A DNA stretch of 40,057 nucleotides from Hawksworthiomyces lignivorus. Its lineage: Eukaryota; Ascomycota; Sordariomycetes; Ophiostomatales; Ophiostomataceae. Positions 20,725 to 30,334 of this stretch are shown one piece after another; positions within the stretch are counted from its first letter, which is position 1; every line of letters begins with the position of its first letter. The notes beneath the pieces are model-generated. The model ran no database searches and was not told the DNA's origin. It worked only from the letters and a program-made list of their open reading frames with translations. The position numbers and the translations under genes are program-made. The DNA lies in the NCBI GenBank assembly GCA_002917075.1, contig NTMA01000158.1, positions 1-40,057 of the forward strand, in the 5' to 3' direction.

Positions 20725-23217
20725 TCAAGTAATCATAAAACTCATTGGGCTGGTGTCCTGTGGTACGTGACCATTCTCTCCGAGCAGATTTTTCTGGACA
20801 TTTCTCAGAATCTCAAGACACTTTGCAGGCACACAGTTGTCCTTGGCTTCTTGCAACAAAATAGCTTCTGCTTTAGTAACAAGCAGGGCTGCGTCGATGA
20901 CTGAACCATGTTTTGGCAAGAACTTTGCCAATGCGGGTGTCGCCAGGGACAGTATCAATGTCAATGCTGCTCCCCAAATCCTGTATTCTTAGTACCAATA
21001 TAGACTCCATCACAAAAAATGAATGATTTTCATGGTAGCTCACTTACATATGAAGCTCAAACCAGTCCCTTCGACTAGGTTCTTCCTGCAGTGAATCGGC
21101 ATCTTGGCCCAGAATCATCAGCGCAGCGCACTGCAAACACCGATGGCAGGCATCATACACCCAGAACGGACGTCCCTCCGATTCGGAATTGTCACTTGGA
21201 GAAGTAGAGTTGCGGTTGTCCATCGGGGCTTCGACGCTCTCGTGAGCTATGTAGTATAAGATAGGCCTGCACATGAGAAATTCCAAAATGTAATACTTGG
21301 TTCGCAGGTATGCCTAGGTTCGTTTTAGCGAGGAACCATTAGATGATCATCTTGCTTGTCTTTCCTTCTCTTTCCTTTGTTTAACTTACAAGAAAATCTG
21401 GCAAATCTGGCGCGGGATTTGGAATTGTCAATGCGCCACCAAGATCGCGTGGAAAGTGCCACTCAAGGGGGAGATTGTCGAACCACCGCGTCAGCTCCGA
21501 CTTAAGCACAGTGAGTGAATGAGCTAGCATGGATGGTTGGGAGTATGCCTGTTCGATCATGTACATCTGTGCGAGGACGCGGTTTTGGATGTTGGTGAGG
21601 TTGAAGGTAGCCTCGGACAATGTCTCGGCAAGCTTCTTCTTGGCTATCTCAGAGATGGACATATTCATGTAGCCAGTTTCCACCTCTCTCAGTGTTTTTG
21701 TTGCCGGCAGACTGTTCAGCAGTACAAAGGCAGTCTCAGATGGGAGGCCGTCCATAGTCAATAGGATATCACTGAACGTTCGCAAAGTAGATGAATAACG
21801 AACACAGAAGGGTTAGCTGGTTCGAGAGCATGTGAGTACTGGAAATGCAGTCAGCCGAAGGAAAACTTGCCTTTCTATGATATGATGCAACTTTAAACAG
21901 TCTTGAAACCGTTCTGTCCACCAAGGCTCGTTCACTTGCCTGATGAATCGAAAAAGAAAAGTAAGCATTTTTTTATGTGCAAATTATCTTATTGGAGAGA
22001 AAAGATATAAAGTTGTTTTTTTGGTTGCGTACCTTCTCCCACTACGGCCGAGGCGATCCCCAGCAGCCTGGATAAGTTTGAGAGCTCCTATGGGGCAGGC
22101 CTCTACCATGAGAAGGTGGGCGCCGAGAATCAAGAATATTATAGAGTCATCGTCGTCCGGAACGAAGAAAAGCTCGCCGAGCTTGGCACAAGCTCCTCGG
22201 AATGCCTGTTTCTGGACTGTCTCGGCCACCATACCGGCCAGGGCATGACCGGACGGCACCCGAGACAAAGCACTCGCCCCTCGCGCAGCAAGTGTTACAG
22301 TCAATAGCATCTGACAGTTGCAGCTCTGTATGGAGACAGTGTGGCTGCTGTCGTGGAAGGAGGGTGTAGCTGGACTGGGTGGAACCGCAGCGGGTGATGT
22401 CTGTGGTGTCGATGCCGGGAAGGCAGAAAGAATCGTGCTGTGCCGTTGCAGCAGCAAACTGAGCAGATAGTCAATACCAGTGCAATTGTCTTGCATATGT
22501 GCCAAGTACATCCGTATGGTAGGAACATCTAGCTCATCCAGACTCCTGCTGTTCGCAGAGAAGGGAGGTGCTATGCCGCCGCTCTCTGTGTTTTCCACGT
22601 ATTTGAGGGGGTTGAAGCCGTTCAGCGTAGAGTTCATGTTGATTCTTGGCCAGTAATGGAGCATCTTGTGAGAAGACGCAGTATGAAAGAAGGGAATTTG
22701 AGTACAAGAGCTTTGCAGAGCGAGAGAATGTTAGCTGGACAAAGAGACAAGAAGAGTAGACTTTTCAAAAGCCCGAAATTGCCAGACCTACGTTTTCTGG
22801 TCCTGTAGACTGTCGCTACGAACTGCCACAGCATCTGCGCTCTGCTGATTCCATGTCCACTCATGTGTGTCATATCGGGTTAAAGATCCCATGCGAAGTT
22901 CTAAGCGCTCGAGTCGTTCCAAAATCTGCACCGCCTGCTGCTCATTCCTAAAGGGCCAATGCACATCAGTCGTGGCAGCTCTCTAGCATTTTCTTAGCTC
23001 TGCTCAATCAGCAAGTCTCTTACTATATAACATACAGGGCAGGGCTCGTCTCTGAGATTGTTGCTCGGTACACGCAGTCAGCGCCGGCACTCCGACAGTA
23101 GGAGCACGACGGCCGCTCGCCATCGCAGCGCGTCTTGCGGGCTCGACATGTATTGCATGCCGTGTTTGCCTTGGACTTCCGAGCATTCATCGGTGCATGT
23201 GAGTTTAAAGCTTCCAT
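20725..23217 (-). CDS. Zn(II)2Cys6 transcription factor with fungal-specific regulatory domain
   Basis: Predicted nuclear DNA-binding regulator. Seven exons on the minus strand (23036-23217, 22792-22947, 22033-22710, 21871-21939, 21390-21771, 21048-21313, 20725-20980) give 662 residues, every junction in frame. The zinc cluster at residues 21-48 has perfect C-x2-C-x6-C-x6-C-x2-C-x6-C spacing. A linker and short coiled coil ([17 protein letters not shown]) follow, then [16 protein letters not shown] at the start of the regulatory region, and [19 protein letters not shown] in the middle homology region. [21 protein letters not shown] is a typical fungal-TF helix. The fourth intron (21772-21870) only fits with a GC donor (AG/GCAAGT). 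It sits between the kinase and an SDR and is the natural candidate to control the 19.3-29.3 kb block; target specificity is not readable. Confidence 0.93.
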
Positions 23218-23599
23218 GCATCAAGAGGAACTAATAAGAAAAGGTGATACCGGAAAAATGCGCAGAGGTGCAACGGGGCTCATTCCGATCGTCGGTGTTA
23301 CGGAGTACTAGGAAGGCCTTTTCGACTCTACTAGCTTCTATTTTGTGTGGATACTACTCCGTACCCCATAGTGAGTTAGAACTGGAGATTGGTCGTACTT
23401 AATCTGACTCATCAGAATACAAGGCCTAGACTCGCAAGAGGCTGCATGGAACTGGATAGTTTTCGCTCTCCTTCGCTGATGGTTGGGTATGTCACATATG
23501 TAGTCTGCCGGATTTTTTTTTGGCTTTAGGCGTGATCACACAAATATAGTACTTCTTCTATCTCTTCATTTTTATGTTATTGTCTAATTATTCAGCTAT
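23218..23599. other. intergenic, transcription factor promoter
   Basis: Promoter side of the Zn2Cys6 gene and 3' flank of the SDR gene. CGG occurs once near 23293, too little to suggest autoregulation. Nothing else seen. Confidence 0.5.
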
Positions 23600-24662
23600 T
23601 TAAGACGTAGCAGCAGGATAGTTCCATGAGCTTGCGCCGCCGTCCACCAACAGATCCTGTCCAGTGTACCAACTGCTAGCCTGGCTACAGAGAAAGAGAA
23701 TGCATCCTTTCAGCTCCTCTGGATAACCTACACGGCCAAACATGGTTTCCTTCTCCACCTGCTTGGCGAACGAAGGCACCTCCTGAGCCACTTTCTTGTA
23801 CATATCCGTCTTCATGGGACCTGGGGAGAGTGAGTTGACGCGAATGCCGTAAGGTGCCAGCTCCATGGCTAGGGGCTTGACGAGGCCACGCACGGCCGAT
23901 TTGGACGCCGAGTAGACACTAATGTTCTGCACCACGGTGGGCACATGTGATGCGACGCTACCGATGAAGACAATGGATCCGGTCGATGTCTCCTCGCCCT
24001 CGGCCGGTGCACCAAGTTGTTTCCGCCGACGGACCATGGCCTGGGCACAAGCCTGGGCTACAAGAAAAGAGCCGACAAACTACGAGGTATTGCGCAACGG
24101 CACGTCAGCATCGTCGCTTTATCGTGTTGTCGATGAGGGGGATAGTGGACGGGAAATCTCACGTTGACATTGAATGTAGAGCTGAGGTTTTTGTCCGTTG
24201 TGGCGAGAAACGGCTCGTCTGTAACAACGCCAGCAGCATTGACGCTGGATAGAAAATTTTGGTCAGAATTAGGCATGAACAGGCCAACAGTGGTTCAGAT
24301 GGATACAGTTAAACAGAGGGCAGCACGCACTTGATGTCCACAGTACCGAACTCCTGCTCGATTTTCTCAACGGCCGACGCGACCTGCTCGCGGCTTGTGA
24401 CGTCAGTCTTGTAGAACTCCACCTTGACGCCATATTTCTTCTGCACGTTGACGAGATTATCACCGGGATCGCCAACGTCTAGCACGGCAATATTGGCTCC
24501 TGCACTGGCGAGAACGTCAGCAAACGCCAGGCCCAGACCGCGGGCAGCGCCTGTCAGAACCGCTGTTTTCCCTGTGACAGAGAACTGTACCCAGTTAGTA
24601 AAAAATGATCCAGATTGTAAATGGAGAGATAACGGGCGAAGAACAGCTCATGCCTTTTCCAT
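23600..24662 (-). CDS. short-chain dehydrogenase/reductase, cluster-associated
   Basis: NAD(P)-dependent classical SDR of about 274 residues. Exons are 24654-24662 (uncertain), 24331-24584, 24163-24244 and 23600-24079. The cofactor motif TGAARGLG starts at residue 14, NAAG is at 90-93, the catalytic Ser lies in SIVFIGSVASH, and Tyr/Lys in YSASK is followed by LAMELAPYGIRVNSLSPG. The end is TGQDLLVDGGASSW. The first intron has a clear branch site (ACTAAC) and acceptor (TACAG). The only first exon in frame from the ATG at 24662 is 9 nt and needs a GC donor. A second ATG at 24650 with a weak GTTATC donor is the alternative. An Asp after the second strand (LDVGD) suggests NAD. The next gene is divergent and also a sugar-type oxidoreductase, so this enzyme may act on a sugar or polyol (inference). 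Confidence 0.9.
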
Positions 24663-25351
24663 AGTAAAGATGTTGTAGACAATGTATTCGTGCTCTTATT
24701 TTTTAACTTTGTTTTGCTTGGTGCTTGTCTTCTCCGACACAAAAGAACAGCTCACAGAGCAATGAGGCAAGCTTGGTTATATGCACCCAATTTCGGTAAT
24801 AAGCTCATGAGCTTCCTTGTCTATTTCTCTTTTGTTGAAGACCTAGAAAGCCTTTGCTATCCACATTTCACGTCTTCCGTGCGTCTTTTTGTCCTGTCTG
24901 TCCATTTTCCCTCTCGGCTGTTCCTACATGCTACTCGTTAACGCACTAGGTAGTTCGTGTTTTAGTATGCACGCCTGCAAGATGTGACGTACGAGCGAGC
25001 CTATGGACGTGGGGCGTATGTCGGAGCGGCTCCTCGGTGTGGGGCCGATTTCATTGAGATGTGCTGCTTCGCTAAATTGGTATGAGGATCTTGTGGTATG
25101 GAACGTCCTGATTCAGAACGAACGCGCAAATTTTCTTGGGGATACCTCTCTTCTATCCATTCAAGCAGCTACTGTCTTTCTTAAAGATGCTATAAGCCAA
25201 CCCATGAAGGACATGGCGAAGACGTGATACTCAATTCGGCACCGGAGGCCAGAATGCTTTGCTGAACTTTGATTGTTTCCTACATCTCTTCTCTCTCTCT
25301 TTTTTTTTTTTTTTTATTCTATCTTATTATTTTAGTGAAACGACGAAGAAA
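24663..25351. other. divergent promoter between two dehydrogenases
   Basis: About 690 bp shared upstream by the minus-strand SDR and the plus-strand Gfo/Idh/MocA gene. No gene seen. It contains the regulatory-site cluster at 25009-25047 listed separately and a CT-rich plus T16 run (about 25285-25315) just before the oxidoreductase start, a common fungal core-promoter feature. Confidence 0.6.
25009..25047. promoter_or_regulatory. candidate binding cluster: three CGG triplets flanked by two CreA-type sites
   Basis: GTGGGG at 25009-25014 and 25039-25044 match the CreA consensus SYGGRG. Between them CGG occurs at 25022, 25027 and 25035 on one strand (spacings 2 and 5), with CCG at 25045-25047. 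Zn2Cys6 proteins typically bind paired CGG triplets. The site lies about 305-345 bp upstream of the Gfo/Idh/MocA start. Function is inferred only from motif matches. Confidence 0.4.
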
Positions 25352-26545
25352 ATGTCAGCGGAACAGTTTACGTGCCGTTGGGCACTGTTGGGTCTCTCCA
25401 GCATCGCAGTCACCTTTGCAGAAGACCTCCTGTTGCCGCGCGGCGCGGATGAGTCGATCCGCCATGAGATAACTTGCGTGTCCACGACGGGAACGGTAGA
25501 GCGGGCGCGAAGCTGGCTGGCAGACCGCAACGTGCCGAGAGCAGATTCCGCCGTGACCGTCTACCAGTCTTCCGACGAAATGCTGGAAAAAGGCGACTTT
25601 GACGTTGTGTACATCTCTACGCCGCACCCCTCGCACTACCAGGCCGCCCTGACCGCGCTGCGCTTCAAGTGCAATGTGCTTGTGGAGAAGCCAGCCACGA
25701 TGAATCAGGCGCAGTTCCAGAAGCTCGCCGACGAGGCCAAGAAGCAAGGCGCCGTGCTGATGGAAGCCATGTGGACGCGGTACCTGCCGGCCACGCAGTA
25801 TTTGCAGCAGGAGCTGCTCCCCAAGATTGGCACGGTCAAGCGCGTCTTCGCCGACTTGTCTGTGCCGATTGCTTCGCCGAGCATGCCACGCACCTCGCGT
25901 CTGCTCGACAAGGCGGCCGGCGCCGGTGCACTGCTCGACATGGGCGTCTACGCCCTCACCTGGGCCGATGTGGCCTTTGGCGGGGCCCCCAGCACTCAGG
26001 TCGCCTACGCCGAGACGATTCCGTACTACACCGGTGAGGCGCTCATCGACGACATTAACACCATTGTCCTCCGCAGGCCGCCATCCACGGGCTCATCTGC
26101 GCCGCAGGACGGGGCCGTTGCGATTGTCAGCACCAGCCTCTCGCTCGCAGGCTCCAGCCGGGCGGCAGACAAGCTCGCCGTCAAGAAAGTGGCGCCAAGC
26201 GTGCGCATCGAGGCGACCGGTGCCCAGGTCTCCATTCCGTATCCGCTGATTCGCCCGCAAGAACTTGCTATCGAGTGGTACGACGAAGCTCACCTCGGCA
26301 CGGACAGCACCGCAGAAGAGAAGCACGAGCTGGTCTCGAAACCAGTTCAGCGGGGTTGGGGTCTGTGGTACCAGGCAGACGTCATTGCCAAGAGCGTTCA
26401 AGAGCAGAAACAAAAACAGCAATCTAAGACCGACATCACGGGCGTGGTCATCGGAGAGGAAGAAAGCCTGAGGATCCTCGGCTGGATGGACGCGGTCCGA
26501 CAAGCTGCCAACATCACATACGATGCGGAACTAGAAAAAATTTGA
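25352..26545 (+). CDS. Gfo/Idh/MocA-family oxidoreductase (dimeric dihydrodiol / D-xylose dehydrogenase-like)
   Basis: NAD(P)-dependent sugar or diol dehydrogenase, single exon, 397 residues, ATG at 25352. The Rossmann N-terminal half has DVVYISTPHPSHYQAAL and VLVEKPATMN with the conserved EKP lysine. The C-terminal half has EAMWTRYLPATQ and GALLDMGVYALTWADVAFGG, hallmarks of the dihydrodiol/NADP-dependent D-xylose dehydrogenase branch. The glycine-rich loop is unusual: after RWALLG it reads LSSIAVTFAED, lacking the usual further glycine, so cofactor binding may differ. The family also includes bacterial levoglucosan dehydrogenases and glucose-fructose oxidoreductase. Neighbours are a divergent SDR and a downstream sugar transporter on the same strand. 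D-xylose, D-glucose or an anhydrosugar are reasonable substrates (inference). Confidence 0.92.
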   Translation: MSAEQFTCRWALLGLSSIAVTFAEDLLLPRGADESIRHEITCVSTTGTVERARSWLADRNVPRADSAVTVYQSSDEMLEKGDFDVVYISTPHPSHYQAALTALRFKCNVLVEKPATMNQAQFQKLADEAKKQGAVLMEAMWTRYLPATQYLQQELLPKIGTVKRVFADLSVPIASPSMPRTSRLLDKAAGAGALLDMGVYALTWADVAFGGAPSTQVAYAETIPYYTGEALIDDINTIVLRRPPSTGSSAPQDGAVAIVSTSLSLAGSSRAADKLAVKKVAPSVRIEATGAQVSIPYPLIRPQELAIEWYDEAHLGTDSTAEEKHELVSKPVQRGWGLWYQADVIAKSVQEQKQKQQSKTDITGVVIGEEESLRILGWMDAVRQAANITYDAELEKI

Positions 26546-27396
26546 ATGGTCGAGAACATGGAGCAAAGTCGACGTTGGAGAGGCCACTGGATGCAACCAG
26601 AAAACACCTGATACAGTTTCCATAGAACCAATATAGAATAAATCTCGCTTACAGAACCATCTTGATTGAGTCTACCAATCCTATATCATAGAGTACTAGA
26701 TGAGGTCATCAGTTTCATGTTCACATATAATTTATCGAAATAAATTAAGATAAAATAGAGATAAAAATGTCTGAGTCGGTCTTATGTCGAATGGTTGCTA
26801 TTCACACAACTGCACTAAGTCGTACCTTGAACTAGCGTCGGAGGCAGCGCCGCGGACGCATTCCGATCTCATGCCCAGCACTAAACAAAATGGGAAGCGA
26901 GCAGACCTTTAGTTTCAGTTTTTCTGCTCTGGGTGCCACAGGCGCCTTCGGGGCTCCTCCTCGGACGCCTCCGTCGCTCTCGCTGGCGAGAATAGCATCA
27001 ACCCACAAACCCAAGTAGCTCCACTCTCTCTTGGTGAAAAAAAAAAATTAAGATTCTCATTGATCTAGTCCTGTTGCTGGTGGGTCAGGAATAATTTAGA
27101 TACCGTGGACGAATGTCAACTCTCGCACCACTTTATTCTTTCTGGGGTCTGGGGTCCGGGGCCGACGAATACCACATTGGTACAAGGTGACAAGGTGTGA
27201 GGTGCTCGTGCATCGATGCGTGTGTAACTTCCATTGTTCTGCTTAGATCTGGAGTTGGCATGAACGACTATAAAACTAAGGATTGGGACTCCTCTGTCTA
27301 TCGAAATCTGGCCAGACCATTGGCAGTCTCTTCAGTGAATATCACCCCGAGCTCACCAGATCCGTCTCAAAATTTTGTATAGCAAAAGTAGCTGCC
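26546..27396. other. intergenic, sugar transporter promoter
   Basis: About 850 bp with no supportable gene. A GC-rich island at about 26830-27010 stands out from AT-rich surroundings, but its 60-codon frame has no recognisable domain. The tandem CreA-type sites at 27142-27161 are listed separately. Confidence 0.55.
27142..27161 (+). promoter_or_regulatory. three tandem CreA/CRE1-type sites (SYGGRG)
   Basis: CTGGGG, CTGGGG and CCGGGG lie in a row at 27142, 27149 and 27156, separated by single T residues. They are about 236-255 bp upstream of the sugar transporter start. CreA, the ascomycete carbon catabolite repressor, binds SYGGRG and prefers closely paired sites. Three matches in 20 bp are unlikely by chance. 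They suggest glucose repression of the transporter (inference). Confidence 0.6.
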
Positions 27397-29279
27397 ATGA
27401 CTACAGAATCCAAGCCGAGGGCCTTCTTTGGCCTTCGCGGCACGAAGCTCAACCTTGCCATTGCCGCCGTCGCTGGGGTGGATATGCTGTAGGTTCGGAT
27501 AGTGAGCTGCCTTTTAATATGGAGAATGTTTCATGCTGATGCTTTGGGATGGTTAATTTAGGCTCTTCGGCTTTGACCAAGGCGTCGTGGGTGGCCTGCT
27601 CACGCTTGACTCTTTTACCAAGACGTTCCCCGAGATCTGCACTACCAGTGCGTGCACAGCTGGCATGACACCAGCGCAGGCCAACCACCAGTCGGTGATC
27701 CAGGGCGTGTCCGTCTCGTCGTACAATCTCGGCTGCTTTCTCGGCGCCATCCTGACCATCTTCGCCGGCGATTGGCTGGGACGCAAGCGCAGCATCTTTG
27801 TCGGCTCCGTCATCATGGCGGTGGGCGCCATCCTGCAGTGCTCGGCGTTTTCGCTGTCGCAGCTGATTGTCGGGCGGGTCATCTGCGGCATCGGCAACGG
27901 CATCAACACGTCGACCGTGCCCGTGTGGCAGGCCGAGTGCTCCAAGACCCACCGCCGCGGCCAGACGGTCATGGCCGAGCTGTGCATCGTCGTGGGCGGC
28001 GTCGCCCTCAGCTACTGGCTGGACTTTGGCTTCTCCTACCTCGAGCCGTCCACGGCCGCCTGGCGCGTCCCCGTGGCCTTTCAGCTCCTCTTCACGCTCG
28101 GGGTCATCGCCACCATACTGTTCATGCCCGAGTCGCCGCGCTGGCTCGTCTTCCAGGACCGCGACGAAGACGCCTTGGCCGTCCTCTCCGCCATCCACGA
28201 CCTCCCGCCCGACGACCACTATGTCACCTCGGAGCTGGAGGCGATCCGCGTGACAGTTCGCGCCGCCAGCCGCGGCAGCTTCCGTGATCTGATCAAGATG
28301 GGCAAGAAGAAGAACTTGCAGAGAACGCTTCTCGCCTACGGTTGGTTTCCCTGATTTACTCTGGTGCTCTTTGCTCTATGTAACAATCCTTCTAATACCT
28401 GCGGCATATAGGCATTCAGGTTTTGCAACAGATTACTGGAATCAACTTGATTAGTAGGTTTTTCGCTCCGTATTTTTATACCCGACGTCTTATCTAACCC
28501 GGTCTAACGTCGCTCCTCCCATTAGCATACTATGCCGCCACGATCTACGAGAACGAGATTGGCTTGTCTGGCTTCATGTCTCGCATCTTGGCAGCTTGCA
28601 ACGGAACCGAATACTGGCTGGCGACCTTTCCCGCAATTTTCCTCGTCGAGCGCATCGGCCGTCGACCGCTTCTGCTGGTCGGCTCCGTGGGCATGGCTCT
28701 CTCCATGGCAGTGCTCGCCATCAGTACGAGCATCGGGGGCAGCAAAGCCGGCATCGCAGCGGCCACGTTCCTCTTTGTGTTCAACACCTTTTTCGCCCTG
28801 GGATGGTGCGGCCTGCCGTGGCTGATCCCCGCCGAGCTGTTGCCCCTGGAGATCCGCGCTCAGGCAAGTGCGCTCTCGACGTCGGCGGACTGGATCTTCA
28901 ATTTCATGGTGGTATGCTGCGCCCTCCCAAGAGACAACAAAGGCAAAGACGACAAGCTGACTCTTTCTAGGTTATGATCACTCCAGTGGCTTTCAATTCG
29001 ATTGGTTGGCGTACTTACATTATTTTTGCCGTGTTCAACGCCGTTACTGCTCCCATCGTGTACTTTTGCTACCCAGAGACAATGGGCCGCTCTCTTGAAG
29101 AGATGGACATTCTGTTTGCCAAATCTACGAGCGTCTTCGACACTGTCAAACTCGCAGAGACAGAGCCGAGGCATTTTGGGCGGCATGGAGAGATTCTACG
29201 GGATATTTTGCCAGACGTTCGCGAGGAGACTGAGAAGAGCTCAAAGGATGGTCCGGCACTGACTCACATTGAAGAATAA
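27397..29279 (+). CDS. MFS sugar transporter (hexose transporter-like)
   Basis: Plasma-membrane sugar:proton symporter or facilitator of the major facilitator sugar porter family, 12 helices expected. Five exons (27397-27488, 27562-28340, 28412-28453, 28526-28911, 28971-29279) give 535 residues. Sugar-porter landmarks are GVDMLLFGFDQGVVGGLL in helix 1, DWLGRKRS in loop 2-3, PESPRWLV before the central loop, and QVLQQITGINLITYYAATIYE in helix 7, assembled across two introns. ERIGRRPLL is in loop 8-9 and PLEIRAQASALSTSADWIFNF in helix 10. PETMGRSLEEMD follows helix 12. Both termini look complete, with an acidic C-terminal tail. It lies downstream of the Gfo/Idh/MocA gene on the same strand and has three tandem CreA-type sites upstream. 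Substrate is not deducible from sequence. Confidence 0.94.
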
Positions 29280-29635
29280 ACAGACAACGAAAAGCTTAGG
29301 TCTTCGTTAGAATGAAACCAGACATTCTGCGGTATATGGTCTTTCTTTAACATTCCTCCAAAATAGAGTCTACGAAAGTGGTCCGCTGTTGAACATGAAG
29401 TAAATTGCAGTAAAATTGAACTAAAAAATGTTAATAGGTGTTAAGCAGTGCTCATGCAATATCTAAATCACTGTACGTATATCACTAGGACGCCGTGGAT
29501 ATCCACTGAATATAGCACTACAGAGAGGACTCCTCACCCTGACTCCCTCTAGGATATCCTCTGGTCTCATCTAATCAATGGCTTTAATCAAACTGACTTG
29601 AGTTAGTGGGTAGATTATTTCTCAAGGCAGATACA
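29280..29635. other. intergenic
   Basis: 3' flank of the transporter and 5' flank of the F-box relic. Nothing recognisable. Confidence 0.55.
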
Positions 29636-30334
29636 ATGACCAAAGAAATGCAGTCACCAACCTCGCAAGAAAGCTTGATCACGCTTCCAGCCGAGCTGCT
29701 GATGGAGGTATGCAGCTATCTGTGCTGTCACTGCTAGGCACAACGGTTGGATATGACAGTGCTAGACGGCGGCGGTTACGATGACCCACAGCTTATCCCA
29801 ACGGAGGAGGAGCTATCTTGCCGAGCGAGTCTAGCAGCACTTAGTCGATCATGCAAGTACCTACGACAAGTGGCACAGCCTTTTATATATCACAGTCTGT
29901 ACGTCTTAGAGAACGATGACGTACCCCCTCTCATACGGACGCTTACAGAGCGACTAGATCTGGCTTACGCGGTGGTCGAAGTCTACGATGTGCGCTGCCA
30001 GACAGCGGGTGCTGTGCAAATGCTGCAGCCTCTGGAGTTAGACTCTCTCTCACGAGCTGCCGCAGATGTGCCGGAGAAGTTCATACGCGAGATCGTAAAG
30101 GGCTCTAGACAGGGCGACGACGACTACACATGGAAACGGCTCCTTGACGAGGGATTCTTCTTGCCGCTGCTGCATTATCTCGCGCCAAATCTGGCAGCAG
30201 CCCATCTCCACTTGTCTATCGTGCTTCCAATGATTGGAGAGACGGCCGGTGAGGATTTGGCCCAACGGCTGAGTGGCCTCGAGGGTACGCAAGTGACTGA
30301 AAATACAGAAAAATTAACCTTTATGCCTACTTGA
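29636..30334 (+). pseudogene. F-box protein gene relic with in-frame TAG
   Basis: From the ATG at 29636 the frame reads a short leader, then the F-box opening LITLPAELLMEVCSYLCCHC, then TAG at 29735-29737. The same frame continues without shift into AQRLDMTVLDGGG and EELSCRASLAALSRSCKYL, then RQVAQPFIYHSLYV, the usual F-box continuation, and ends at 30334 after about 230 codons. That is far shorter than the 400-600 residues common for such fungal proteins. Removing the stop as an intron would need a 30-nt intron (29708-29737, GT to TAG), below the known fungal minimum. So this is most likely a broken and 3'-truncated copy. The TAG could derive from CAG by a CpA to TpA change, the RIP-preferred transition. 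An F-box protein would act as a substrate adaptor for an SCF ubiquitin ligase. Confidence 0.7.

Noticed and set aside
27449..28219. 256-codon minus-strand frame over the sugar transporter
   Set aside because: Antisense shadow; crosses the first intron of the real gene and shows no domain.
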